This document shows, in pieces, positions 44,577 through 52,881 of a stretch of DNA of 64,000 nt (position 1 is its first letter; each line of letters begins with the position of its first letter). The DNA comes from Emticicia agri (GTDB taxonomy: Bacteria > Bacteroidota > Bacteroidia > Cytophagales > Spirosomataceae): NCBI RefSeq assembly GCF_004168285.1, contig NZ_SEWF01000013.1, positions 62,001 to 126,000 of the forward strand. The letters run 5' to 3'. The position numbers were made by a program, and so were the translations under genes. Under the pieces are notes generated by a model. The model saw only the letters and a program-made list of their open reading frames with translations. It made no database searches and was not told where the DNA came from.

Positions 44577-45866
44577 ATGAGAAAAAACTACTTCAAACTG
44601 CTTGCAGTGGTGCTAAGCCTGGGTGTAGCTTTGGGCAATACTTCATGCACCGACGACTGCGAGACAACCCGCACCTATCGCACAACATCGCCCGTTGTAC
44701 TTCCGGTAGAACAGATTCGCAATGAAATTGCCTCACAAGGCCCACAGGAATTAATCAATTTAGGTAAAATCTATGTAAAGGATAATTATATATTTATCAA
44801 TGAGCTAAAGAAAGGCTTGCATATCATAGATAACTCTAATCCGCAGCAACCGCAGAATATCGCTTTTCTGAAAATACCCGGAGTGATAGATATGGCCGTA
44901 AAAGATAATATCCTTTACGCCGATAACTACATGGACGTAGTAACTTTTGATATTACAGACCCAAAGAATGTCAAACAAACAGGCAGAGTAAAAGATGTGT
45001 TCACTTATGGCACTGCCGATGGTGTTACGTGGGCATATAATCAGCAAAACCAGAGCGTAACCGATTATGAAGCAAAGATTGTCACCGATAAAGTCCGCAG
45101 CAGTTGTGGTTTTGAGGTGCTTACTCCAGATCGTATCTACTACTATAATGATATGGCATACTATTCGGGTTCAAAAGGCCCTACAGGCCCGTCAGCCAGT
45201 GGTACAGGACAAGGAGGCTCAATGGCAAGGTTTACTATCTACGACGATTTCCTCTATGCCGTTTCACAGAATGATTTACTTCTTTTCAATATCAAGAAAC
45301 TTACACAACCTGTTCAGGAAAATAAAATCAATTTAGGTTGGGGTATCGAAACTATTTTTCCCTACAAAGACAAATTATTTATTGGCTCAACTACAGGTAT
45401 GTATATCTTCGATAATAAGAACCCTGCCAAACCGGAGCGTGTAACAATGTTTGAGCATGCCCGTGCCTGCGACCCTGTGGTAGTAGCGAATGATATTGCT
45501 TATGTTACTTTGCGCTCGGGTTTATGTGGCGTAGCGCCTAACCGGTTAGATTTAATAGATGTAACCAATATCTATTCTCCAAGATTACTTAAAACCTATG
45601 CAATGGATAATCCGGCCGGGTTGGGTATTGATTTCCCGAGTCTGTTCATCTGTGAAGGACAGTATGGCTTAAAGTCTTTTGATGCTACCAGTTCTATGGA
45701 TATAAAATTGCAACAGCATATCAAACAAATCAATGCATTTGATGTAATTCCTTTAGGGGGTAAACATTTATTAATGGTTGGTAAAGATGGATTATACCAG
45801 TACGATACTTCAAACCCAAAAGATATGAAGTTACTCAGTAAAATCTCTGTGAAACCAGTATCATAA
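44577..45866 (+). CDS. LVIVD-repeat-type surface lipoprotein
   Basis: A 429-residue lipoprotein whose repeats fit the LVIVD beta-propeller type: KKGLHIIDNSNPQQPQNIAFL, MDVVTFDITDPKNVKQTG, TGMYIFDNKNPAKPERV, LDLIDVTNIYSPRLLKTY and DGLYQYDTSNPKDMKLL. The lipobox ends GVALGNTSC. The start at 44577 (MRKNYFKLL) gives a standard signal; the in-frame ATG 51 bp upstream is rejected. A Gly/Ser/Pro-rich loop (GPTGPSASGTGQGGSMARF) interrupts the middle. The probable barrel-forming protein gene starts 19 bp downstream. Confidence 0.88.
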   Translation: MRKNYFKLLAVVLSLGVALGNTSCTDDCETTRTYRTTSPVVLPVEQIRNEIASQGPQELINLGKIYVKDNYIFINELKKGLHIIDNSNPQQPQNIAFLKIPGVIDMAVKDNILYADNYMDVVTFDITDPKNVKQTGRVKDVFTYGTADGVTWAYNQQNQSVTDYEAKIVTDKVRSSCGFEVLTPDRIYYYNDMAYYSGSKGPTGPSASGTGQGGSMARFTIYDDFLYAVSQNDLLLFNIKKLTQPVQENKINLGWGIETIFPYKDKLFIGSTTGMYIFDNKNPAKPERVTMFEHARACDPVVVANDIAYVTLRSGLCGVAPNRLDLIDVTNIYSPRLLKTYAMDNPAGLGIDFPSLFICEGQYGLKSFDATSSMDIKLQQHIKQINAFDVIPLGGKHLLMVGKDGLYQYDTSNPKDMKLLSKISVKPVS

Positions 45867-45885
45867 GCCTTAAACCTACATCAAA

Positions 45886-46557
45886 ATGAAAAATGTATAT
45901 ATTCATATCAATAAAATCAGCTTGGTTTTCAGTATGCTATTGGTCTGCACCTTTGCCGTAAAAGCACAAGACGAGAAAGAGGGCTTCTTTCGCAAACATA
46001 AGTTTGTGAACATGACTGAATTCGGAGGGTTATTCGGAAGAATTAAATATCAGGCAAATTATTATGGAGGGTGGTATCCTTATCCTTATCCTGGTAACTA
46101 TCCTGACCAGTATCAGATAAAAAATAAAGTAAATCTATCAATGCAGACATTCAACGGCGTTTATATAGACAGTAAAACGGCTGCGGGGATTACCATAGGT
46201 GTTGATGGTTATGGAGAAACTGTATTGATGCCTTTGGCTTTAGGCGTACGCCGGACTCTATTACAGAAAAAAGAAGGAGGAAGTAGTTTACAGGCTGGGA
46301 TAGATGCAGGGTATTCAACAACCTGGCTGAATGAAGACAATACAGGGTTTCATACCAAAGGAGGTCTTTTGGTAAGCCCAACGATAGGCTACAGACTCCC
46401 GATGCGAAACGGCTCTGCTTGGTTGATTAATATAGGTTATCGTTTCCAACGGGCTGAATATAAGATGGATAGAAATGGGAATGAGGTGTATTGGACGGAG
46501 TCAAACGAAGTAAGAAAATATAAGCGGATGGTGTTGCGATTGGGGATTGAGTTTTAA
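45886..46557 (+). CDS. Putative outer-membrane beta-barrel protein
   Basis: A 223-residue exported protein (signal ending TFAVKAQ). The mature part has alternating hydrophobic/polar strands rich in Tyr and Gly (YQANYYGGWYPYPYPGNYPD; GYRLPMRNGSAWLINIGYRF) and ends RMVLRLGIEF, with the terminal aromatic residue typical of barrels. No family name is assigned. It is the last gene of the block, 19 bp after the LVIVD lipoprotein, and the two may act together. Confidence 0.75.
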   Translation: MKNVYIHINKISLVFSMLLVCTFAVKAQDEKEGFFRKHKFVNMTEFGGLFGRIKYQANYYGGWYPYPYPGNYPDQYQIKNKVNLSMQTFNGVYIDSKTAAGITIGVDGYGETVLMPLALGVRRTLLQKKEGGSSLQAGIDAGYSTTWLNEDNTGFHTKGGLLVSPTIGYRLPMRNGSAWLINIGYRFQRAEYKMDRNGNEVYWTESNEVRKYKRMVLRLGIEF

Positions 46558-46566
46558 CAACTAAAA

Positions 46567-46599
46567 CAAAAGCCTTAGAAGTACATTCTAAGGCTTTTG
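46567..46599. terminator. Bidirectional terminator after the serpin block
   Basis: CAAAAGCCTTAGAA and TTCTAAGGCTTTTG form a perfect 14-bp stem with a 5-nt loop between convergent genes. Confidence 0.92.
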
Positions 46600-46620
46600 C
46601 ATTTATATACTGACTCCGAA

Positions 46621-46950
46621 TCAAGCTTCGCCCATTGGGCCGCCAAAATTCATTGGAAATGGCACAGGTTCGTTGGTCTGACGGATTGCGCCAAAGTTAT
46701 CTTCGTATTTTGAAATATTATCCTGTAAAGCATTTAGTAAACGTTGTGCATGTTCTGGTGTCAGAATCACACGCGATTTTACTTTGGCTTTAGGTACACC
46801 CGGCATCAGGCGGATAAAGTCTAATATAAACTCTGTATTTGAATGAGCTATCATAGCCAGATTTGCATACACTCCTTCCGCCATTTCTTCTGACAGTTCA
46901 ATATTAATCTGTTGTTCCGGCTCTTCCTGAGCGTCTTTCTTTTTTGCCAT
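46621..46950 (-). CDS. DUF3467 family protein
   Basis: A 109-residue protein matching DUF3467: INIELSEEMAEGVYANLAMIAHSNTEFILDF, then KAKVKSRVILTPEHAQRLLNALQDNI. It is cytoplasmic with no signal; the role is unknown. The start at 46950 (MAKKKDAQEEPEQQ) is chosen over an upstream in-frame ATG because family members begin with a charged stretch. kdsA lies upstream on the same strand. Confidence 0.88.
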   Translation of the reverse strand: MAKKKDAQEEPEQQINIELSEEMAEGVYANLAMIAHSNTEFILDFIRLMPGVPKAKVKSRVILTPEHAQRLLNALQDNISKYEDNFGAIRQTNEPVPFPMNFGGPMGEA

Positions 46951-47114
46951 TTGCATTAAAAAAATTAAGTGGTTTGGAGTCATATATCGGCATAATTATA
47001 ACAAAAATAAAAAATCTTTTCTGAAAAAAAGAAATACAATATCTATTTGTTATTTAATGGCAAATAATACACCCAAAATGAATAAAAATGATGATTTAAG
47101 GCCTTAAAAGGCAA

Positions 47115-47936
47115 TTATGAGTTTTTCTTCACTACTTCCTGTATCCTGACGAGTTTCTCTAAAAGCCCTTCTAATTGAGCTAAAGCGAGCATATTGGCAC
47201 CATCAGATTTAGCCACTGACGGATTCATGTGCGTTTCAATAAAGATTCCATCTGCCCCAACTGCAATGGCTGCTTTGGCAATGGTTTCTATCATGGCCGG
47301 GTTACCACCTGTTACGCCTGACGACTGATTAGGTTGTTGCAAAGAGTGCGTACAGTCCATTACAACAGGCACATTGAAGGTCTGCATTTCAACGATATTC
47401 CGGTAATCGACCACAATATCAGAGTAGCCGAATGAATTGCCCCGGTCGGTAAGCATTACTTGTACATCAGGATTAACGGCGTTGATTTTTTCAACGGCAA
47501 AGCCCATACCTGAGCCGTGCATAAACTGCCCTTTTTTTACATTTACTGCCTTGCCTGTTTGTGCTGCGGCAACCAGTAATTCAGTTTGGCGGCATAAGAA
47601 CGCCGGAATCTGTAAAATATCTACGTATTGGGCTGCCAGAGCCGCTTCGTCTGACTCATGGATGTCTGTGATGGTAGGCAGGGAGAAAGTCTCGCCTACT
47701 TCCTTTAAAATACTCAGGGCGAGTTCATCACCAATACCTGTAAACGAGTTTAGTTTGGTTCTATTGGCTTTTCTGTAGGAGGCCTTAAAAATATAAGGGA
47801 TTTCCAGACGGTCAGTAATTGCCTTTACTTTTTCAGCAATCTCCAGAGCCATCTCTCGTCCTTCCACAACACAAGGTCCGGCTATAAGGAAAAAATTCCC
47901 GGAATTTTGATTTTTTAATTGATTGACTTTCAGCAC
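47115..47936 (-). CDS. kdsA: 3-deoxy-8-phosphooctulonate synthase
   Basis: A 273-residue enzyme that condenses phosphoenolpyruvate with arabinose 5-phosphate to make Kdo 8-phosphate for lipopolysaccharide. Motifs are FLIAGPCVVEGREMALEIAE, FKASYRKANRTKLNSFTGIG, LTDRGNSFGYSDIVVDYRN, VVMDCTHSLQQPNQSSG and GIFIETHMNPSVAKSDGANM. A Cys in the GPCVVE motif suggests the metal-dependent class. Its presence supports a Gram-negative envelope with Kdo. It is divergent from acpP. Confidence 0.95.
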   Translation of the reverse strand: MLKVNQLKNQNSGNFFLIAGPCVVEGREMALEIAEKVKAITDRLEIPYIFKASYRKANRTKLNSFTGIGDELALSILKEVGETFSLPTITDIHESDEAALAAQYVDILQIPAFLCRQTELLVAAAQTGKAVNVKKGQFMHGSGMGFAVEKINAVNPDVQVMLTDRGNSFGYSDIVVDYRNIVEMQTFNVPVVMDCTHSLQQPNQSSGVTGGNPAMIETIAKAAIAVGADGIFIETHMNPSVAKSDGANMLALAQLEGLLEKLVRIQEVVKKNS

Positions 47937-48101
47937 TTTAATAATTTTTTAAACCTATTAATTCATTGGTTTTATAGAATAAGCTGAATGAATATTTTTA
48001 TTCTTGAGCTTTTTCCCAAAACTTCTTTCGTATTTATTTGTTTTATTACAAAACAAATACAAAGGTCGGAAGTTTTCTGATACTAAAAAACTTTCGTGTA
48101 T

Positions 48102-48133
48102 TTTGTTGTTTTCAGTTAAAACCGTTTTCTTTG
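48102..48133 (+). promoter_or_regulatory. Promoter of acpP-fabF-rnc
   Basis: TTTG (48102-48105) is followed after 20 bp by TTTCTTTG (48126-48133), one mismatch from TAnnTTTG. This supports the acpP start at 48164 over the upstream ATG at 48038. Confidence 0.6.
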
Positions 48134-48163
48134 CAGTCGTTTTTCACCAAACTACAGTTCAAA

Positions 48164-48400
48164 ATGTCAGCAATTGCATCTAAAGTAACGAAAATTATCG
48201 TAGAAAAACTCGGCGTTGATGAGTCAGAAGTAACTCCAGAAGCATCATTTACAAATGATTTAGGAGCAGATTCATTAGACACTGTGGAGTTGATAATGGA
48301 ATTTGAAAAAGAATTCAATGTATCAATCCCAGACGATCAGGCAGAGAATATCCAGACCGTTGGTCAGGCTATTACTTATCTGGAAGAAAATTCTAAATAA
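48164..48400 (+). CDS. acpP: Acyl carrier protein
   Basis: A 78-residue ACP that carries growing acyl chains on 4'-phosphopantetheine attached to Ser in the [17 protein letters not shown] motif (residues about 32-48). The chain is acidic, with the usual C-terminal [10 protein letters not shown]. The start at 48164 ([12 protein letters not shown]) is supported by the promoter position; the in-frame ATG at 48038 would add 42 unlikely residues. It is followed by fabF, a common arrangement. Confidence 0.97.
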   Translation: MSAIASKVTKIIVEKLGVDESEVTPEASFTNDLGADSLDTVELIMEFEKEFNVSIPDDQAENIQTVGQAITYLEENSK

Positions 48401-48412
48401 TTTTCGGGTTGC

Positions 48413-48453
48413 AAGTTTCAAGTTTCATGATTTTAGCCTGAAACTTGAAACTT
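48413..48453 (+). other. Hairpin between acpP and fabF
   Basis: AAGTTTCAAGTTTCA and TGAAACTTGAAACTT form a perfect 15-bp stem with an 11-nt loop. It lies in the 82-bp gap between acpP and fabF and lacks a strong T run. It may limit read-through, so acpP is made in excess, or stabilise the acpP mRNA. Confidence 0.65.
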
Positions 48454-48482
48454 TATAACTTTGAAACTTCAAATCTCATTTT

Positions 48483-49730
48483 ATGGCTTTCAAACGAGTA
48501 GTTGTAACAGGATTGGGGGCTATAACGCCTATCGGGAATACGGTAGAAGAATTCTGGCATGGATTATCGAACGGTGTTAGTGGCGCAGCCATTATCACTA
48601 AATTTGATGCCAGTAAATTCCGTACGAAATTTGCTTGTGAAGTCAAAAATTTTGACGTAACACAATTTATACCGAGGCAAGATGCCCGTAAAATGGACTT
48701 ATTCACCCAGTATGCAATGGTAGCGGCTGATGAAGCTGTGAAAGATTCTGGTCTGGATTTAGAACAAATCAATAAAAATAAAGCCGGTGTTATCTGGGGT
48801 TCAGGTATTGGCGGGTTGAAAACTTTTGAAGAAGAGGTAATCAATTTTGCCAGTGGCGACGGTACTCCGAAATTTAACCCATTCTTTATTCCCAAAATGA
48901 TTGCCGACAGTGCCTCGGGTCAAATCTCTATTAAATACGGATTCCGTGGGCCAAACTACATTACTGTATCGGCATGTGCTTCTACCAACAATGCTATTAT
49001 AGATGCGTTTAATTATATCCGCTTAGGTAGAGTTCAGGTTTGTATTTCAGGAGGTTCAGAGGCTGCCATTACCCAAGCCGGAATCGGTGGTTTTAACGGA
49101 TTGCGTGCCATGTCTGAAAGAAACGATGACCCAGCCACAGGTTCTCGCCCTTACGATAAAGACCGTGACGGTTTTGTATTGGGCGATGGTGGCGCAGCAT
49201 TGATTCTGGAAGAATACGAACATGCCATTGCACGTGGAGCCAAAATATATTGTGAAATTGTAGGAGGCGGAATGTCTTCAGACGCTTATCATATTACAGC
49301 ACCACACCCAGAAGGATTCGGTGCCTTCTTGTCTATGCAGGATGCGTTAGAAGATGCCAATATGAAGCCAGAAGAAGTTGATTACATTAATACGCATGGT
49401 ACATCAACCCCACTTGGTGACCCGCAGGAAATTAAAGCCATAGAGCAATTGTTTGGCGAACATACTTACCAGATGAGTATCAGTTCAACCAAGTCAATGA
49501 CGGGCCATTTATTGGGGGCAGCAGGCGCAGTTGAATCGGTAGCCGCTGTTCTCGCCATTCAACATCAGATGGTTCCACCAACCATAAATCTGTTTAATAT
49601 CGACGAAACAATCGATCCAAGAATAGATTTAACCCCGAATGTAGCGAAATCTAAAAAAATAGATGTAGTTTTGAGTAATTGTTTTGGCTTTGGCGGACAT
49701 AATGCTACGCTAATATTTAAGAAAATCTAA
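48483..49730 (+). CDS. fabF: 3-oxoacyl-ACP synthase II
   Basis: A 415-residue condensing enzyme of fatty-acid elongation. The start is typical (MAFKRVVVTGLGAITPIGN). The catalytic Cys is in YITVSACASTNNAIIDAFNY near residue 165; His in INTHGTSTPLGDPQE and SSTKSMTGHLLGAAG complete the Cys-His-His triad. The C-terminus has NCFGFGGHNATLIFKK. It is in the acpP-fabF-rnc unit, with rnc starting 9 bp downstream. Confidence 0.97.
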   Translation: MAFKRVVVTGLGAITPIGNTVEEFWHGLSNGVSGAAIITKFDASKFRTKFACEVKNFDVTQFIPRQDARKMDLFTQYAMVAADEAVKDSGLDLEQINKNKAGVIWGSGIGGLKTFEEEVINFASGDGTPKFNPFFIPKMIADSASGQISIKYGFRGPNYITVSACASTNNAIIDAFNYIRLGRVQVCISGGSEAAITQAGIGGFNGLRAMSERNDDPATGSRPYDKDRDGFVLGDGGAALILEEYEHAIARGAKIYCEIVGGGMSSDAYHITAPHPEGFGAFLSMQDALEDANMKPEEVDYINTHGTSTPLGDPQEIKAIEQLFGEHTYQMSISSTKSMTGHLLGAAGAVESVAAVLAIQHQMVPPTINLFNIDETIDPRIDLTPNVAKSKKIDVVLSNCFGFGGHNATLIFKKI

Positions 49731-49739
49731 TTTCGAATC

Positions 49740-50489
49740 GTGTTGTCGGAGGCAAGTAATTTTTGGGGACTATTCAAGTCAGGTTCAAAAGAACGTGAGT
49801 TTAGGAAAGCAGTAGAGCAAATTATTGGTGAAAAGCCGAGTAATCCGTTGCTCTATCAGTTAGCCTTTAGACATACCTCTGCCTCAAAGGAGACAAACAT
49901 TGGGGGTTTCCGTGAATCTAACGAGCGATTGGAATATTTAGGTGATTCTGTACTCGGAATGATAGTGGCCGAATACCTCTTCAAAAAGTATCCTTTCAAA
50001 GATGAGGGTTTTCTGACTGAAATCCGTTCAAGAATCGTTAACAGAGAATCTTTAAATCAGGTAGCCCGTAAAATTGGTTTAGAAAAACTGATTCAGTTTG
50101 ATGGCCAACGTATTGCACATAACCGTACTTCGATGTATGGCGATGCCATGGAAGCCTTGATTGGAGCTATTTATCTAGATAAAGGTTTCCGTTTTACAAG
50201 GTCTTTTATTCTCAAAAAACTGATTGCCAATTATTTCGACCTTGATGCGGTTATCCAGACCAATACCAACTATAAGAGTATCCTGTTAAGTTGGGCACAG
50301 CAGGAAGGCAAAAAGATTGTTTTTGAAATTGTGCAGGAAAACGGAAAGCATCACCACAAAGAGTTTGTAGCTCAGGTAAAAGTAAACGGCGAAGCCATCA
50401 GCACAGGTGGCGGTTGGAATAAGAAAAAAGCCGAACAAGAAGCCGCCCGAAGAGCCTGCGAAAGTTTAGAGATAAAATCAACGCAATAA
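49740..50489 (+). CDS. rnc: Ribonuclease III
   Basis: A 249-residue double-strand-specific endoribonuclease that processes rRNA and structured mRNAs. The RNase III signature is ESNERLEYLGDSVLGMIVAEYLF, and a second active-site motif is SMYGDAMEALIGAIYLDKG. The C-terminal dsRNA-binding domain (about 180-248) has NYKSILLSWAQQEGKK and GGWNKKKAEQEAARRACESL. The start is a GTG 9 bp after the fabF stop (a TTG follows as the next codon); no ATG fits. It ends at a perfect terminator. Confidence 0.95.
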   Translation: MLSEASNFWGLFKSGSKEREFRKAVEQIIGEKPSNPLLYQLAFRHTSASKETNIGGFRESNERLEYLGDSVLGMIVAEYLFKKYPFKDEGFLTEIRSRIVNRESLNQVARKIGLEKLIQFDGQRIAHNRTSMYGDAMEALIGAIYLDKGFRFTRSFILKKLIANYFDLDAVIQTNTNYKSILLSWAQQEGKKIVFEIVQENGKHHHKEFVAQVKVNGEAISTGGGWNKKKAEQEAARRACESLEIKSTQ

Positions 50490-50525
50490 AGAAAAAAGAC
50501 GCAATACCATGCGTCTTTTTTCTTT
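50488..50525 (+). terminator. Terminator of acpP-fabF-rnc
   Basis: AAAGAAAAAAGACGCA pairs with TGCGTCTTTTTTCTTT around a 6-nt loop. The stem begins inside the rnc stop codon. Confidence 0.92.
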
Positions 50526-50581
50526 TATAGAGAGAACAACAGTCGAGTAAAAACACAAAATATGCTTTAAGCGCCTTGTAC

Positions 50582-51619
50582 ATGCGTCAGTTACCTACCC
50601 TTGTTATTAAATTCGGAACAGCCTCTATTACCCAAAGTAATGGCGAGCCGGACGAAACCATTATTGCTGATATAGCTCGTCAGGTATCAGCATTGCACAG
50701 CCATTATCATATTGTCATTGTATCTTCGGGAGCGGTTGGTGCAGGTAAACATTTTATTAAGAATTATTCGGGCGAAATAGCTGAACGGAAAGCAGCAGCA
50801 GCTATCGGAAACCCGCTTTTATTGAATATTTATTCAAAGTATTTTTCTCAGTACAACATCCAGATTGCGCAGAGTTTATGTGAGCGTCAGCACTTCGGCA
50901 ATCGAGAACAATTTCTGCAACTAAAAGAAACCTATCAGGAATTATGGGCGAATGGCATTATTCCGATTGCTAATGAGAACGACGTAGTAAGTAACCGTGA
51001 GTTAAGATTTTCAGATAATGATGAACTCGCAACGCTGATTGCTACTGGCTTTGGCGCAGAAACGCTCATGATTTGTACATCGGTAGGAGGCTTATTAGAC
51101 CAGAAGAAAAACATTATCAGAAAAATAGAAGCCATTGATAACCAGATATTGGGATTGGTAGATAATAGTAAATCAGCCTTAGGTTCGGGGGGAATGGCCT
51201 CTAAACTGACTTTTACTAAACTGGCTACCCGTATGGGTATCAAGGTAATTATTTTTGGTATGAAGTTGCAGGATGGTATCCTGAAAGCTATGAAAGGTGA
51301 AGCAGGAAGTGAGTTTTCGGCACAGACAGCCAATCTTTCAGCCCGTAATAAATGGTTAGCCAGCGGTAGTCTTACCGTTGGTACAATACAAATAGATGCC
51401 GGAGCAGTAAAAGCCTTGCAGAAACGCAGTAGTCTGCTTGCAGTAGGTATTAAAAAAGTAAAAGGAGATTTTGAGGCAGGTGAAGTTGTAGAAATAATAG
51501 ATAGCCACGGAATAATGGTAGGCGTAGCCCGAACCAAAGTACCCTCAAACGAACTGGTTGAAAACCTGAAAACTCAGAATTTTGAAGTAGCCAATGCCAA
51601 TGATATTGTGTTGATATAG
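50582..51619 (+). CDS. proB: Glutamate 5-kinase
   Basis: A 345-residue kinase that phosphorylates glutamate in the first step of proline synthesis. The amino-acid kinase domain (1 to about 255) has LVIKFGTASITQ, VIVSSGAVGAGKHF, PIANENDVVSN and ALGSGGMASKLTFTKLATRM. The C-terminal PUA domain (about 265-345) has GAVKALQKRSSLLAVGIKKVKGDFEAG. proA is not adjacent. The start is the ATG at 50582; a TTG two codons earlier is possible. Repeat copy C follows. Confidence 0.95.
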   Translation: MRQLPTLVIKFGTASITQSNGEPDETIIADIARQVSALHSHYHIVIVSSGAVGAGKHFIKNYSGEIAERKAAAAIGNPLLLNIYSKYFSQYNIQIAQSLCERQHFGNREQFLQLKETYQELWANGIIPIANENDVVSNRELRFSDNDELATLIATGFGAETLMICTSVGGLLDQKKNIIRKIEAIDNQILGLVDNSKSALGSGGMASKLTFTKLATRMGIKVIIFGMKLQDGILKAMKGEAGSEFSAQTANLSARNKWLASGSLTVGTIQIDAGAVKALQKRSSLLAVGIKKVKGDFEAGEVVEIIDSHGIMVGVARTKVPSNELVENLKTQNFEVANANDIVLI

Positions 51620-51633
51620 AATTTTGGCGCAAG

Positions 51634-51650
51634 CCGGGCGACGGTCGCTT
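51634..51650 (-). repeat. GC-rich 17-mer after proB
   Basis: On the minus strand this reads AAGCGACCGTCGCCCGG, a perfect fit to AAGCGRMCGNCGCNCGG. Confidence 0.6.
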
Positions 51651-51760
51651 CCAATTTGCTGTTTTAATGGAATATTTTAATTAGAGTGTCAGCGACTGAA
51701 ACGGTCCGCCGTGGCGGTCGCCATCTAAGATAACAAAGGAATATTTATAGTATGTGCCGA

Positions 51761-51777
51761 CTGCGCGGCGTCCGCTC
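51761..51777 (-). repeat. GC-rich 17-mer in the central hairpin of copy C
   Basis: The minus strand reads GAGCGGACGCCGCGCAG, matching 15 of 17 positions of AAGCGRMCGNCGCNCGG. It splits GCCGACT from CAAGTCGGC; a CT on each side could be a duplicated target. Confidence 0.6.
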
Positions 51778-51868
51778 AAGTCGGCACTGTTAGTTTTAAA
51801 ACAAATTTCGTTTCTTACTTGCCAAAAACCCACAGAAGTCGTAATTTCATAATCAAAACCTTATTATT

Positions 51869-52399
51869 ATGAAAAAGATACTTTTACTACTCCTTATTTC
51901 TATCTCTCATCTAACAATGGCACAAACCAAAACTGAACCAACCCTCAAATCAATTTTGTTGGAGCAATTGAAAACAACGCATACCGAGAAAGACTGGTTT
52001 GTGCCTGTAAATATTGCTTTACAAGGTTTAACTGCTGAACAAGCCAACTGGAATGACGGGAAAGGGAATCACTCAATCGGGCAATTAGCGCATCATCTGT
52101 TATTCTGGAATGGCCGTGTTTTAGCCCAATTTAAAGGACAAGATGTAGCTAAATTTGATGGTAATAATGAAAAAACATTTACTAATTTCGATAAAAAAGG
52201 TTGGGAAGATATTGTTAAACGATTAGATGGAGTATTGGTAGATTTAGAAAAATTTGTAGAAACAACTGATGAAGCAAAATTAAAAGAACTGTATTCAACT
52301 ATAGCCCATATCGGTACTCATAATGCCTATCATACTGGACAGATTATTTATATACGGAAGTTACAAGGCTCTTGGGAAGCAGATAAGGGAGTTAAATAA
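51869..52399 (+). CDS. Exported DinB-family protein
   Basis: A 176-residue protein with a signal peptide (MKKILLLLLISISHLTMAQ) and a DinB four-helix bundle. Likely metal ligands are His in SIGQLAHHLLFWNGRV and the later pair in IAHIGTHNAYHTGQIIYIRKLQGSW. DinB/YfiT proteins are metal-dependent hydrolases or thiol transferases, mostly cytoplasmic, so an exported version is slightly unusual though common in Bacteroidota. The next gene starts 8 bp later. Confidence 0.88.
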   Translation: MKKILLLLLISISHLTMAQTKTEPTLKSILLEQLKTTHTEKDWFVPVNIALQGLTAEQANWNDGKGNHSIGQLAHHLLFWNGRVLAQFKGQDVAKFDGNNEKTFTNFDKKGWEDIVKRLDGVLVDLEKFVETTDEAKLKELYSTIAHIGTHNAYHTGQIIYIRKLQGSWEADKGVK

Positions 52400-52407
52400 A
52401 TACATTT

Positions 52408-52881
52408 ATGGCACAAGCAAAAACAGAAATCATAGAGGCGATTCGTCGCACGGCTGCTAAATTGCAAAACGGTAGCCAGTATATGTGGGGACATATGGGT
52501 AGCTGCAATTGCGGCAATCTGGCGCAGGAGATTACACACAGAACCAAAGCGGAGATTCATGCCTATGCCATGCAAGGGCATGGCGACTGGAACGAACAGT
52601 TAAACGATTACTGCGAAACCAGTACGATGCCGATTGACCTGATAATTTTCGACCTTTTAACATCGGGCTTTTCTATTGAAGATTTACAGAATCTGGAGAA
52701 ACTTTCTGATAAAGAAATCTTAATGCGTTTGCCCGTAGAAAAACGGCATTTGCGCCACAATGTTCGAGAAGATGTAATCGTTTATTTATTAGAGTGGGCA
52801 AACATGCTTGAAGAACGATTGTTAGAGACCATTAAACTGCCTGATTTTTTACAAGAAACAACAGCATTAACACATGCGTAA
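52408..52881 (+). CDS. Conserved hypothetical protein with CNCG motif
   Basis: A 157-residue, apparently cytoplasmic protein, helical in character. Noted features are YMWGHMGSCNCGNLAQEITH near residues 31-50, with two Cys and neighbouring His, and a Glu/His-rich middle. It may bind a metal, but no family function is known to me. It sits between the DinB gene (8 bp upstream) and an exported protein gene that overlaps its last 8 bp. Confidence 0.75.
   Translation: MAQAKTEIIEAIRRTAAKLQNGSQYMWGHMGSCNCGNLAQEITHRTKAEIHAYAMQGHGDWNEQLNDYCETSTMPIDLIIFDLLTSGFSIEDLQNLEKLSDKEILMRLPVEKRHLRHNVREDVIVYLLEWANMLEERLLETIKLPDFLQETTALTHA

Larger units (their letters stand above)
51633..51787. repeat. Quasi-palindromic intergenic repeat, copy C
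   Basis: CAGCGACTGAAA...GGTCGCCATCTAAGATAACAAAGG matches the minus-strand reading of copies A and B, and continues AATATTTATAGTAT into a central hairpin, GTGCCGACT (51754-51762) paired with AGTCGGCAC (51779-51787). The second arm beyond the centre is missing or degraded. At least two GC-rich insertions are present, one in the outer hairpin (near 51700-51715) and one in the centre. The 249-bp gap between proB and the DinB gene is otherwise empty. Confidence 0.65.

Noticed and set aside
48038-48163. N-terminal extension of acpP
   Set aside because: The promoter lies within it and no ACP has such a 42-residue leader.
50935-51537. 200-codon minus-strand frame within proB
   Set aside because: The longest shadow frame in the window; it is fully antisense to a clear proB and has no family features.
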